DNA from: an uncultured Oscillospiraceae bacterium
GTDB taxonomy: Bacteria > Bacillota > Clostridia > Oscillospirales > Oscillospiraceae
Direction of reading: 5' to 3'
Assembly: GCA_934515035.1 (NCBI GenBank)
Contig: CAKSXP010000017.1
Coordinates: 1-15,840 of the forward strand
DNA length: 15,840 bases
The position numbers and the translations under genes are program-made. Shown piece by piece: positions 1 through 7,661 of the stretch (its first letter is position 1; the number at the start of each line of letters is the position of its first letter). The notes under the pieces are model-generated. The model saw only the letters and a list, made by a program, of their open reading frames with translations. It did not search any database and had not been told where the DNA came from.

Positions 1-6
1 TCGTTA

Positions 7-12
7 TATAAT
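7..12 (+). promoter_or_regulatory. Probable -10 box of nitroreductase gene
   Basis: A perfect TATAAT lies 46 nt before the nitroreductase start codon. Its -35 element would lie outside the window, so only half the promoter can be seen. A GGAGG ribosome binding site at 44-48 stands 9 nt before the ATG. Confidence 0.45.
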
Positions 13-57
13 AAAGGCAACACAGGAAAACAAAATAATTTATGGAGGTACAAATAT

Positions 58-576
58 ATGAACGCCGCACTTGAAAATCTTATCACCCGCCGCAGCATCC
101 GTAAGTACAAGCCCGGGCAGATAACCGAAGCCGAGCTTGACGCCGTCCTCGAGGCCGGCACATATGCCCCCACCGCGATGGGCTGGCAGTCCCCCCTGAT
201 GGTCGCCGTCACCAATAAGGACGATATCGCCGCGATGAGCCGCATGAACGCCGCCGTCATGGGCCGCGACGCGGACCCCTTCTACGGCGCTTCCACCGTC
301 ATCGTCGTTTTCGCGGACGGCGATAAGCCCAGCGGAGTTCAGGACGCAACGCTCGTCATGGCGAACCTGCTCAACGCCGCCCACGCCGTCGGACTCGGTT
401 CCTGCTGGGTCAACCGCGCCAAAGAGGTCTTTGAGACCGAAGAGGGCAAGGCTCTGCTCAAGAAGTGGGGCGTCGAGGGCAACTGGGTCGGCGTCGGCAA
501 CTGCATCCTCGGCTACGCCGATGAGACTCCCGAGGCAAAGCCCCGCAAGGAAGGCTATATCGTTAAGGTAAAATAA
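58..576 (+). CDS. Nitroreductase family protein
   Basis: This encodes a 172-residue cytoplasmic FMN-dependent oxidoreductase of the nitroreductase superfamily. The N-terminal signature RRSIRKYK (residues 11-18) is the usual FMN-phosphate-binding arginine/lysine cluster. The motif GLGSCWVNRAKEVF near residue 120 is the family's conserved C-terminal flavin-contact region. Members are normally homodimers that use NAD(P)H to reduce nitroaromatics, quinones or enone-like substrates; the physiological substrate cannot be read from the sequence. The length fits the short subgroup common in clostridia. The ATG at 58 has a GGAGG 9 nt upstream. The gene is followed 12 nt after its stop by a strong terminator, so it is probably monocistronic. 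Family assignment is secure; the specific reaction is not. Confidence 0.9.
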   Translation: MNAALENLITRRSIRKYKPGQITEAELDAVLEAGTYAPTAMGWQSPLMVAVTNKDDIAAMSRMNAAVMGRDADPFYGASTVIVVFADGDKPSGVQDATLVMANLLNAAHAVGLGSCWVNRAKEVFETEEGKALLKKWGVEGNWVGVGNCILGYADETPEAKPRKEGYIVKVK

Positions 577-588
577 AAAAGTCCTGCC

Positions 589-628
589 GAAGGAGGCGCT
601 TTGTAAGGAAGCCGCCTCCTTCATTTTT
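589..628 (+). terminator. Rho-independent terminator after nitroreductase
   Basis: A perfect 10-bp GC-rich stem (589-598 with 613-622, GAAGGAGGCG/CGCCTCCTTC) with a 14-nt loop is followed by a five-T run at 624-628. It sits 12 nt past the nitroreductase stop codon. Confidence 0.85.
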
Positions 629-709
629 GTGACCGGCCGAAAGGAAGCAATGCGATATTCCAAAGCAGGAAACAGGATCCCCTGAATATAAATCGGGAAG
701 GATAAACAA

Positions 710-1066
710 ATGAACAGTCTTTATCTCATTTTGCTTGCCCTGTTCCTTCTTGTGATCATCCCACAGATAACACGGCGAAGGAGATTGGCGGCAATCAGAC
801 ATATTTTGAACCGGAAAATACAGAACAGGGAGAATGGTGTTATGAAAGAGTTGGCAAAACGGTTTATCGGAGAAGAGTGCATCATTTATACGATCACTTC
901 AAATGACGGCAGCGTACAGGGCCTGATAAAAGAAATTGATGGCGGCGGTATGGTCATCGAAAAGAAGTCAGGCGAACTGGAGATCATCAATCTGGATTTC
1001 GTCACCCGTATCCGGCAGTATCCGAGAAAGAAAAACGGAAAGAAAAAGGACATCGTATTGGACTGA
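710..1066 (+). CDS. Small membrane-anchored protein, DUF6897-like
   Basis: This 118-residue protein has one hydrophobic segment at residues 2-19, followed by a stop-transfer basic patch (TRRRRLAAIR). The rest should therefore face the cytoplasm. Residues 45-105 form a compact beta-rich domain starting MKELAKRFIGEECIIYT and running through INLDFVTRIRQYP, then a lysine-rich tail (KKNGKKKD). The domain resembles the uncharacterised DUF6897 family of clostridia; I make this match from memory and cannot test it. The ATG at 710 has GGAAGGA at 696-702. An internal ATG at 842 would give only the soluble domain. Codon use is AT-richer than in the neighbouring genes. Two strong hairpins follow. Function is unknown; the basic tail and small beta domain would suit an RNA-associated or scaffold role, which is only a guess. 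Confidence 0.72.
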   Translation: MNSLYLILLALFLLVIIPQITRRRRLAAIRHILNRKIQNRENGVMKELAKRFIGEECIIYTITSNDGSVQGLIKEIDGGGMVIEKKSGELEIINLDFVTRIRQYPRKKNGKKKDIVLD

Positions 1067-1106
1067 GCATCTTGCCAGGGTGCGTTTGTCGTTACCTTCA
1101 GAAAAG

Positions 1107-1137
1107 AAAAGGCGTGACCGCAAGGGTCACGCCTTTT
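1107..1137. terminator. Bidirectional terminator between convergent genes
   Basis: A perfect 13-bp stem (1107-1119 with 1125-1137, AAAAGGCGTGACC/GGTCACGCCTTTT) has a 5-nt loop. It has T-rich flanks on both strands: TTTT at the end of the stem on the plus strand and CTTTTC beyond it on the minus strand. It can end the small membrane protein transcript (+) and the fatty-acid-kinase-like transcript (-). Confidence 0.8.
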
Positions 1138-1164
1138 CCGGGGATTTATTAAACCGAGACGCAG

Positions 1165-1219
1165 AAGCCCTGCACCAGGTGCCTTCCTTCAGGATGGCGC
1201 CCCGGTGCAGGGCTTTTTT
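1165..1219 (+). terminator. Second strong terminator with branched hairpin
   Basis: A 12-bp outer stem (1165-1176 with 1204-1215, AAGCCCTGCACC/GGTGCAGGGCTT) encloses a second 6-bp hairpin (1178-1183 with 1196-1201, one GU pair). It is followed by TTTTTTGTTTT. The T run makes it an intrinsic terminator for plus-strand transcription, 28 nt after the bidirectional hairpin. It stops plus-strand reading just before the 3' end of the convergent kinase gene. Confidence 0.8.
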
Positions 1220-1235
1220 GTTTTATCAATATGCT

Positions 1236-2864
1236 TTATTCCGCGGAGATAAGATAATAATACACGGGCTGTCCGCCGTCTATAACGCTGACCTCCGCGT
1301 CGGGGAACTCGCGGCTGAGTTTTTCGCCGACATTCTCCGCGTCCTTTTCCTCGACGTCCGCGCCGTAGTAGACGGTTATGAGCGAGGGATCGATCTCGTT
1401 CATCTTCTGCGCCAGGTCGGACAGCATACCGTCGGGCTCCTTATAGCTTCCGACGAGGCCGCCGTCGAACAGCGCGAGATATTCTCCCGCCTTGATGTCG
1501 TGGCCGTCAAAGTCGGAATCGCGCGCGGCATAGGTCACCTGTGCGGTGTGCACCGTCGGAATGACCTCCTCCATCGCGGCAACGATGTCCTCTTCCTCCC
1601 CCTCAGGGTCAAAGGCCAGCATACAGGAAACGCCCTGCGGCACGGTCTTTGTCTGGATGACGACGACCTTCTTGTCCGTCAGCGGCGCGCACTGCTCCGC
1701 CGCCATTATGATGTTCTTGTTGTTCGGGAAAACGAAAACCGTCTTTGCCGGGGTGAGGTTCACGGCCTTCAGGATGTCCTCGGTCGAGGGGTTCATCGTC
1801 TGTCCGCCCGTCACCAGCTGGTCCACGCCGAGATCACGGAACAGCGTTTCCATGCCCTCGCCCGCAACGACCGCGACGCAGCCGAACTCCTTTGTCGCCG
1901 GGGCATAGCCGTCCTCCGGCTTCGCGGCGTCCGCGCCGACAAGCTCGTCGTGCTGGGTGCGCATGTTTTCGATCTTTGCGACCTCGAGCGTGCCGTATTT
2001 CTGGCTCTCCGTCAGAGCCTCGCCGGGGATGTTGGTGTGGACATGGACCTTGAAAACATCGTCGTCCTCCGCAATGACAAGGCTGTCGCCGATGCTGTCA
2101 AGGTAGGCCCGCAGCAGGTCGAGCGGCTTGTCCACGGTCTTGCGGACGATGTAAACGGTGTCGTAGGCAAATTCGATCTCTCCGGTGTCGAACTCGGAGA
2201 AGTCCGCGTGGTCGGAGACCGTGGAAACGCCCTCTTCGCTGGCGGCGATGCGGCCCTGGAGCGAGCCGAGCATTGCGTCGAGGATGGTGACGTATCCCTT
2301 GCCGCCGGCGTCGATAACACCGGCGCGCTTGAGCACGGGGTTCTGGTTGACCGTCTCCGCGAGCGCGTCCTTTGCGCTCTCGAGCGCGCAGACAAGCATG
2401 AGCTCGACATCGGAGCCGGTCTCCGCAAACTCGACCGCGGATGCGGCAGAGACGCGCGTTACGGTGAGTATCGTGCCCTCGGCAGGCTTCATGACAGCCT
2501 TGTAAGCGGCGTCGACTCCGTCCTTCATCGCCTTTGCAAAGCCCGGAGCGTCTGCCACAGCCTTGCCCTTCAGGCTCTTTGCGATGCCGCGGAAGAGCAG
2601 GGAAAGGATAACGCCGGAGTTGCCGCGCGCGCCGCGCAGGAGCGCGGAAGCGGCGCAGTCCGCGACGGCGTCAACGTTTTCGGGGCGCTTTTTGCGGAGC
2701 TCGGCCGCGGCGTTTGCCATGGTCAGGCTCATGTTGGTGCCCGTGTCTCCGTCGGGAACGGGAAAGACGTTCAGTTCGTTGATCGCCTGCTTGTTTTTGT
2801 CCAATGCGTCCGCCGCGCAGAGTATCATCTCTGTCAGGACGGTGCCGTCTATATATTCTCTCAA
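1236..2864 (-). CDS. fakA: DAK2/DhaL-domain protein, FakA/YloV-like fatty acid kinase
   Basis: This 542-residue protein belongs to the YloV/FakA family. FakA phosphorylates fatty acids held by a FakB (DegV-family) carrier, feeding exogenous or recycled fatty acids into membrane phospholipid synthesis. The N-terminal DhaL kinase domain (about residues 1-200) shows the magnesium-nucleotide loop NVFPVPDGDTGTN (32-44; D38 and D40 expected metal ligands) and the GARGNSGVILS motif (78-88). The length and the long C-terminal part match FakA, not the roughly 200-residue DhaL of dihydroxyacetone kinase. The start is TTG at 2864: it has an ideal GGAGG 8 nt upstream and gives the usual N-terminus, while the ATG at 2880 is in another frame. 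The Asp23 gene 60 nt upstream is the classic yloU-yloV partner. No FakB is in the window, so the fatty acid role rests on family knowledge. Confidence 0.88.
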   Translation of the reverse strand: MREYIDGTVLTEMILCAADALDKNKQAINELNVFPVPDGDTGTNMSLTMANAAAELRKKRPENVDAVADCAASALLRGARGNSGVILSLLFRGIAKSLKGKAVADAPGFAKAMKDGVDAAYKAVMKPAEGTILTVTRVSAASAVEFAETGSDVELMLVCALESAKDALAETVNQNPVLKRAGVIDAGGKGYVTILDAMLGSLQGRIAASEEGVSTVSDHADFSEFDTGEIEFAYDTVYIVRKTVDKPLDLLRAYLDSIGDSLVIAEDDDVFKVHVHTNIPGEALTESQKYGTLEVAKIENMRTQHDELVGADAAKPEDGYAPATKEFGCVAVVAGEGMETLFRDLGVDQLVTGGQTMNPSTEDILKAVNLTPAKTVFVFPNNKNIIMAAEQCAPLTDKKVVVIQTKTVPQGVSCMLAFDPEGEEEDIVAAMEEVIPTVHTAQVTYAARDSDFDGHDIKAGEYLALFDGGLVGSYKEPDGMLSDLAQKMNEIDPSLITVYYGADVEEKDAENVGEKLSREFPDAEVSVIDGGQPVYYYLISAE

Positions 2865-2924
2865 GGAAAATTACCTCCATGCGGGGAATTATTGGGCTCA
2901 AGAGTCCGTTGATTTATTTATACC

Positions 2925-3278
2925 TCAGCTCAAAAGCATGGAGTCGAAATAGACGTCCACATTTCTTACCGTCACGCCCGTGGCGGTGGATACCTTATAG
3001 CTGACCTCGTTCATGATGCTGTTTGCAAGCGCAAGCAGATTGACGCCGTAGTCAACGACGATATGCAGCGCTATGGAGATGCTGTTGTCTTCATTGAAGC
3101 TGACGAAAACGCCCTTGGACATCGACTCGCGCCGCAGCAGCTGCACAAGCCCGTTTTCCTTGCTGATGCTCGCCATGCCCTTGACGCCGAAGCAATTGGT
3201 CGCGGCCTCGCCGGCGATATTGGTGAAAACATCGCTCGTTATGCTGATGGTTCCGTTTTCGTTCTGGAGATTGACCAC
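2925..3278 (-). CDS. Asp23/Gls24 family envelope stress protein
   Basis: This 117-residue protein has the Asp23/Gls24 (YloU) fold. Features are the opening GTISITSDVFTNIAGEAA, the central GVKGM segment, the long amphipathic stretch around ALHIVVDYGVNLLALA, and the terminal VRNVDVYFDS strand. Asp23 proteins line the inner face of the membrane and are linked to cell-envelope homeostasis; single-domain YloU versions accompany FakA in many Firmicutes. The chosen start is GTG at 3278, with AAAGGAG at 3288-3294, 9 nt upstream. Reading further upstream would begin inside the promoter. The gene is first in a two-gene minus-strand unit with the FakA-like gene, driven by the promoter at 3325-3353. Function in this organism is inferred from family and context. 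Confidence 0.87.
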   Translation of the reverse strand: MVNLQNENGTISITSDVFTNIAGEAATNCFGVKGMASISKENGLVQLLRRESMSKGVFVSFNEDNSISIALHIVVDYGVNLLALANSIMNEVSYKVSTATGVTVRNVDVYFDSMLLS

Positions 3279-3324
3279 AAATAAACGCTCCTTTCCAGTG
3301 GAGATGATGCCATGATGGTATAAT

Positions 3325-3353
3325 ATTATATTACACGGGTACATAAAACACAA
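3325..3353 (-). promoter_or_regulatory. Promoter of asp23-fakA unit
   Basis: On the minus strand a TTGTGT -35 box (3348-3353) and a perfect TATAAT -10 box (3325-3330) are separated by exactly 17 nt. The -10 lies about 45 nt before the chosen GTG start of the Asp23 gene. Confidence 0.72.
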
Positions 3354-3440
3354 GGCTTTTTTGACCGTACCCGCCTTTGCCTACGTGTTCGGTGGGAAAT
3401 GCACAATAATTTCTCTATGTGCACGGGCCGTATTTATGTT

Positions 3441-3459
3441 ATATTATATGTTATAATAT
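3441..3459. promoter_or_regulatory. AT-rich inverted repeat over likely -10 of MBL gene
   Basis: ATATTATA, TGT, TATAATAT form a perfect 8-bp inverted repeat with a 3-nt centre. The right arm contains TATAAT (3452-3457), about 40 nt before the metallo-hydrolase start, so it may be the -10 of that gene. I see no convincing -35 at 16-18 nt. The repeat could be a regulator site, or simply chance in AT-rich promoter DNA. Confidence 0.35.
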
Positions 3460-3497
3460 CCGACATACATAAAACTGTCAGAATTGGAGGGACACAT

Positions 3498-4118
3498 ATG
3501 GAACTGAAATGGCTCGGGCACTCCTGCTTCCGCATCACCCACGGCGGATACTCGCTGGTGATCGACCCGTTCGAGCCGGGCTGCGTCCCGGGACTTTCCG
3601 ACGTCCGGGAGCGGGCGAACGCCGTACTTTGCAGCCACGGCCACCACGACCACAACTGGGTACAGTGCGTCGAACTCACCGGCGGCGGAGAAAGCCCGTT
3701 CACGATCGAAACGCTCGAGACCTTTCACGATCCCGAGGGCGGCGCGCTGCGCGGTGGAAACACGATACACGTCATCTCCGCCGGAGGCGTCCGCGTCGCG
3801 CACCTCGGCGATCTCGGCTGTGATCTGACGGACGGACAGGTAAAACAGCTCGGCAGGCTCGACGCGGTCCTCTGCCCCGTCGGCGGATATTACACGATAG
3901 ACGCGTGCCAGGCCTTTGATCTCGTGAACCGGCTCGACGCCGGTCTGGTGATCCCGATGCATTACCGCTCCGCGAGCTTCGGCTTCGACGTGATCGGCAC
4001 CGTGGACGAATTTACCTCGCTCTTCCCCGCGGAGCGCGTCCGGTATCTCCCGGGCGATACCGTGACCGTTTCCGGCGGCGAGGACTTCATGGTCGTCGTG
4101 CCCGCGTACATGGGATAA
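3498..4118 (+). CDS. MBL-fold metal-dependent hydrolase, UlaG-like
   Basis: This 206-residue protein has the metallo-beta-lactamase fold. It opens MELKWLGHSCFRI and carries the metal signature SHGHHDHN (46-53; H47, H49, D51, H52 as ligands), a third-ligand region AHLGDLG (H102, D105) and IPMHY (H155). These features resemble the UlaG/YtkL-like group of putative zinc- or manganese-dependent hydrolases. That group includes L-ascorbate-6-phosphate lactonase, but most members have no known substrate. The start is the ATG at 3498, with GGAGGG at 3487-3492; a longer in-frame reading would run back through the promoter region. The SLH deacetylase begins 24 nt after the stop, so the two may be co-transcribed. 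There is no signal peptide, so it acts in the cytoplasm. Fold is certain, substrate unknown. Confidence 0.88.
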   Translation: MELKWLGHSCFRITHGGYSLVIDPFEPGCVPGLSDVRERANAVLCSHGHHDHNWVQCVELTGGGESPFTIETLETFHDPEGGALRGGNTIHVISAGGVRVAHLGDLGCDLTDGQVKQLGRLDAVLCPVGGYYTIDACQAFDLVNRLDAGLVIPMHYRSASFGFDVIGTVDEFTSLFPAERVRYLPGDTVTVSGGEDFMVVVPAYMG

Positions 4119-4142
4119 ACTTCAGGAAAGGTAGTGTCCGTG

Positions 4143-5468
4143 ATGAAAAAACGCCTCCCGCTCATGACCGCCCTGCTGCTGTGCGCGCTCATCATCGCCG
4201 CCTGCGGCAAAAAAGATCCCGCGCCGGCAGAGCCTGTCAGCTTTCCGGACGTCGCGGAGGACGCCTGGTACCATGACTACGTATCGACCGCCGCCGGTCT
4301 CGGCCTTTTCGGCGGATACGAGGACGGCACCTTCGCGCCGGATGCCCCGATAACCAACGCCGAGAGCGTGAAGCTCGCCGCCCTCGCCCACGGGATGGAG
4401 GAAAAGTCCGCGAAGGACGGAGAGGCGTGGTATACGCCGTATTCCGACTACTGCCGCAAAAACGGCATCCTCCCGGAGGAGCACGGAGCGGACTGGTTCT
4501 CCATGAACGCAACGCGCGAGACCTTTGCCTGCCTGCTTGCCCGGGCCGCCGGTGAAGACAGGCTGGACAGTCTCAACTCCGTCGAGGACGGGGCGATACC
4601 CGACTACGTCCGCGGCCTTTTCAGCGACGAGGTCTATGCGCTTTACCGCGCCGGCATCGTCGTCGGCGACAGCGGGACCGGAGCCTTCCGCGCGCACGAC
4701 ACGCTGACGCGGGCAGAGGGCGCCGCGATGCTCTGCCGCCTTTACGACAGCGACTCGCGCGGGCGCATAACGCTTACAAACCCCAGGTACGAATACGTCC
4801 GCCATGACCGTGTACCCGTGCTCATGTACCACGAGGTCAACTCCGGCGGAGGCGGAGACCTCTGCCTTTCGCCGTCGGACTTCCAGTCCGAGCTCGACTG
4901 GCTCGTCGAGAACGGCTGGCACGGCATAACTCTGGCGCAGCTCTATGCGCACTGGTACGAAAACGAGCCCCTGCCGGAAAAGCCCGTCGTGCTCACATTC
5001 GACGACGGCTACCGCACGATGTATACCGAGGTCCTGCCGCGCCTGAAGGCGGCGGGCTTCGCCGGGACCTTCTTTGTCATCCCCGCCGCCCGCTGGTCGG
5101 ACTGGAGCATGGACGAGAGCATGTTCGCCGAGATGGTGAACAACGGCATGGAGCTCGGCTCCCACACATACAACCACGTTGAGCTGGACACGCTCTCGCG
5201 CAGCGACGCCGCCGAAGAGCTGACGCGCTCGAGAGAGACTATCGCGCAGCTCACCGGACAGGAGGTCGTCAGCATCTGCTATCCCGTCGGCGCGTATAAC
5301 GACACCGTGCTCGAAGAGGCGGAAAGAGCCGGATACAGCATCGGCGTTACGACCGAACCGGGCGTTTCCGAACAGAGCCAGGGCATTTATTCGCTGCACC
5401 GCCTGCGCATAGGCAGCGGCTGCGGCGGCAAAACGCTCTCCGCGATGCTCTCGGGAATATACGAATAG
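4143..5468 (+). CDS. SLH-domain lipoprotein with NodB polysaccharide deacetylase
   Basis: This 441-residue exported enzyme starts with a lipoprotein signal peptide (MKKRLPLMTALLLCALIIAAC), with the lipobox IAAC ending at C21. Residues 34-203 hold three SLH-like repeats. The third has the canonical TRAE (189-192), the first TNAE (71-74), and the second is degenerate. A NodB domain follows from about residue 224: VPVLMYHEV, TFDDG (285-289; D287/D288), SHTYNH (340-345; metal ligands H341 and H345) and the CYPVGAYND segment (379-387). Such enzymes remove N-acetyl groups from peptidoglycan or wall glycans. The GTGs at 4134 and 4140 are alternative starts in the same frame; AGGAAAGG at 4124-4131 suits 4140 or 4143. 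A lipid anchor combined with SLH wall-binding repeats is unusual. It follows the MBL-fold gene and faces the convergent SLH peptidase. Confidence 0.9.
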   Translation: MKKRLPLMTALLLCALIIAACGKKDPAPAEPVSFPDVAEDAWYHDYVSTAAGLGLFGGYEDGTFAPDAPITNAESVKLAALAHGMEEKSAKDGEAWYTPYSDYCRKNGILPEEHGADWFSMNATRETFACLLARAAGEDRLDSLNSVEDGAIPDYVRGLFSDEVYALYRAGIVVGDSGTGAFRAHDTLTRAEGAAMLCRLYDSDSRGRITLTNPRYEYVRHDRVPVLMYHEVNSGGGGDLCLSPSDFQSELDWLVENGWHGITLAQLYAHWYENEPLPEKPVVLTFDDGYRTMYTEVLPRLKAAGFAGTFFVIPAARWSDWSMDESMFAEMVNNGMELGSHTYNHVELDTLSRSDAAEELTRSRETIAQLTGQEVVSICYPVGAYNDTVLEEAERAGYSIGVTTEPGVSEQSQGIYSLHRLRIGSGCGGKTLSAMLSGIYE

Positions 5469-5495
5469 TACTCAGTACAATCGAAACGGCGCAAA

Positions 5496-5526
5496 ACAGC
5501 CCGGACACTTATCGTGTCCGGGCTGT
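5496..5526. terminator. Terminator after SLH deacetylase
   Basis: A perfect 13-bp stem (5496-5508 with 5514-5526, ACAGCCCGGACAC/GTGTCCGGGCTGT) has a 5-nt loop. The plus-strand flank is CTGTTTC and the minus-strand flank is TTTTGCG, so it may end transcripts from both convergent SLH genes. It lies 27 nt after the deacetylase stop. The remaining 144 nt up to the peptidase stop (5527-5670) hold nothing I can identify. Confidence 0.72.
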
Positions 5527-5670
5527 CTGTTTCACAGCGCGTACATACTCTCGTCAGAAAAGCATGTGCGCCATTCTGTCAGAACGGCTTTCTTTGCATC
5601 CGCCCCGTTACTCATCAAGCGTGCCGCGGAAAAGGGATGATCTGCGCGCTCGTACGATCGTTATCCGGGC

Positions 5671-7614
5671 TTATTTCAGGTTGATTACCATGCCGACCGC
5701 AATTTTAAGAGCCTGCTCTCGAGTCGCAAGGCCATAGTTTGCCGCTTCGTTTGCAGTAGTACCGTGTCTCGGAGCAAACATATTGTTGCCGACGCCGTCA
5801 ATAATTCCCTGTGCCTTCATAAAATAGACGCTGTCCTTTGCGTATGCGGATATGCTGCTGTCATCGGCAAACGCCGTGGGCATAGTGAACATCGCCTTAA
5901 ACTGAGCATTAAAATAGGCATCGTCGGCGAGCGTCCAGCCGGAGATTGCCGTCCTCTTGTAAACTCTGGTCAGCATGGTGGCAAGCTGCTCACGGTTCAG
6001 GACCTGATTCGGCGAGAATCTGTCCGCTGCCGTGCCGTTGGTAATGCCGATGTTGTAAGCTTTCAGGACTTCCTCATCGCTGCAATCGGTAAACGGATTT
6101 GCGTAAGCGGGCATGGCTTGCTCATCGGTGAGGAATTCATAAATCTTCACGGCAACGGCGGCGAACTCCCGGCGGGTGATCTGTCTGGTAAGGTCGGCGC
6201 CGTCAAGGCAGTCGGGAACAAGACCAAGCTCATACGCCAGCTCGACCCAGGGCAGGGCCCATTCAGAGGCATTGATCGGTATGGTGTTGTTCTCCATAAA
6301 AATGGCCGTCACAGCGACCCCGCTGTCCGGCATCTCAAAGGTGTACTTCTCTCCCGCCTCTACGATGTAAAGGTCGATCTCCTCGCCGCTCTCGCTGGTG
6401 ACCGCGAGCGTATCCAGCGCCCAGTCCTGCTCCGGGAAGACCGTCAGAGTGACGGTGTCACCGGCGTTGGCCGTCTCGCGGTCAGCAGTTACAGTTCCGT
6501 GCCTGCTGTTTCCGACCACGATCCCATACTTTATGGGCCCGGTCACGGTAATCGTACATTTTGCAGTATCGAGAATGCGTCCCGTTTCGTATTCGATGAT
6601 CGAAAGGGATAGCACAGCCTGACCCGCAGCAACACCACGCACTCTGATCCGTTCGTTTTCCGCCCAGGCAGCCTCAATGCAATCATCTCCGGAACGCTGC
6701 ATCGTCAGATAATATCCAAGCTCTGTATCTCCGGAATAGCCGTAAGGAATATAACAGACGTTGTTTCCTGACAGATCCAGTTCGGCAGAATTATATGTAA
6801 ACCAAACATCCGGCGTATCATATTGCTGAGGCGGAACATCTTTCAGCCATGCGTAGTTCACCCAGCCGTCCTGGCCATTCCAGGAAATTTTGGCCCAGTA
6901 GCGGCTGTCATATTCGTTTACCGTGACGCCGTAGACATAGACCGAGCTTCCGTTTGGAATGGAGCCGAGTCTCGCTGACGTGCTGGACCAGGAAGAGCAG
7001 AAACGCAGCGTACTTCCCGCGCCAACGTTTACTGTCATATTGTACCCTCGGTTGTTCAGTTCCGGCTCGGGTACGGTCACGTTCGCGGTCTCAAGCGTCA
7101 TGCCCGCTATCGGCGCGCCCCAACCGCGATAGGTATAGCCGCAATTGTTCACATATGATATGGACGTCTCCATAAGATTGGAAAAAGCGTGTATCACCTG
7201 GCCATCGCCCAGAGAGAGCGCCACATGCCCCGCAGCGCTGTAATCCGACGTTTTGTACCAGAATACCAGCGCCCCTCGCGGCGGATTTCCATCCGTATTG
7301 CTTATAAGCGCGTCACCCATTTCACGCGCCGTGGCGTATGAACTGTTGCCGATCTTCGCGCCCTTATTATAGCACGCCCAAACAAACGCGGCACAATAAC
7401 CCCGCCAGTATGCCGGCCGCGTCTGCTTCTCTTGTTTTGCATATGAAATGGCCGCTTCAATACTTTCCGAGGATATCACACCCGCAGCGTATACTTTCAG
7501 TGAGGCTGCCGGAAGCAGCGCGATTATCAGGCAAACAGCAACGATCAGGCTGAGCGCTCTCTTTTTTATTTGCATGTTATTCACGCCGCATTTCCCATAG
7601 TGCTTATTCTGCAT
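5671..7614 (-). CDS. Secreted SLH cell-wall peptidase (NlpC/P60- or CHAP-like)
   Basis: This 647-residue protein has a long signal peptide with a basic MQIKKR stretch and a hydrophobic core, with probable cleavage after VYA (residue 43). Domains in order: a papain-like NlpC/P60 or CHAP peptidase (about 65-165), with catalytic C74 in GYCAAFVW and the histidine region AGHVALSLGDGQVIHA (H130); a bacterial SH3 domain (about 192-258, ending DGWVNYAWL); a BIG2-like immunoglobulin-type domain (about 265-357); a beta-repeat module (about 363-440, HGTVTADRE to MPDSGVAVTAIF); and three SLH repeats (450-647; TRRE 480-483, NREQ 540-543, TREQ 631-634). It should cut peptidoglycan peptides at the surface. 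The ATG at 7614 follows an AAAGGGG-type site. The coding sequence is visibly AT-richer than most neighbours. It lies downstream of the small zinc-ribbon lipoprotein. Confidence 0.88.
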   Translation of the reverse strand: MQNKHYGKCGVNNMQIKKRALSLIVAVCLIIALLPAASLKVYAAGVISSESIEAAISYAKQEKQTRPAYWRGYCAAFVWACYNKGAKIGNSSYATAREMGDALISNTDGNPPRGALVFWYKTSDYSAAGHVALSLGDGQVIHAFSNLMETSISYVNNCGYTYRGWGAPIAGMTLETANVTVPEPELNNRGYNMTVNVGAGSTLRFCSSWSSTSARLGSIPNGSSVYVYGVTVNEYDSRYWAKISWNGQDGWVNYAWLKDVPPQQYDTPDVWFTYNSAELDLSGNNVCYIPYGYSGDTELGYYLTMQRSGDDCIEAAWAENERIRVRGVAAGQAVLSLSIIEYETGRILDTAKCTITVTGPIKYGIVVGNSRHGTVTADRETANAGDTVTLTVFPEQDWALDTLAVTSESGEEIDLYIVEAGEKYTFEMPDSGVAVTAIFMENNTIPINASEWALPWVELAYELGLVPDCLDGADLTRQITRREFAAVAVKIYEFLTDEQAMPAYANPFTDCSDEEVLKAYNIGITNGTAADRFSPNQVLNREQLATMLTRVYKRTAISGWTLADDAYFNAQFKAMFTMPTAFADDSSISAYAKDSVYFMKAQGIIDGVGNNMFAPRHGTTANEAANYGLATREQALKIAVGMVINLK

Positions 7615-7661
7615 GATCTTTCCCCTTTCCTTTCCCAAATGTTCACTTTTGCAAACTGCTC

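Noticed and set aside
1236..2864. Dihydroxyacetone kinase subunit DhaL
   Set aside because: The DhaL domain is present, but 542 residues and the Asp23 neighbour fit FakA/YloV; no DhaK or DhaM is near.
936..2912. A 658-codon plus-strand open frame opposite the FakA-like gene
   Set aside because: It is antisense to a well-supported family member, is rich in arginine, leucine, valine and aspartate as expected for the mirror of GC-rich codons, and has no recognisable domain.
4134..4142. Upstream GTG starts (4134, 4140) for the SLH deacetylase
   Set aside because: GTG 4134 is only 2 nt from the ribosome site. GTG 4140 stays possible, but ATG 4143 gives the cleanest lipoprotein signal (MKKR).
4122..5399. 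A 425-codon minus-strand open frame opposite the SLH deacetylase
   Set aside because: No domain, signal or ribosome site; the sense protein is complete with catalytic motifs.
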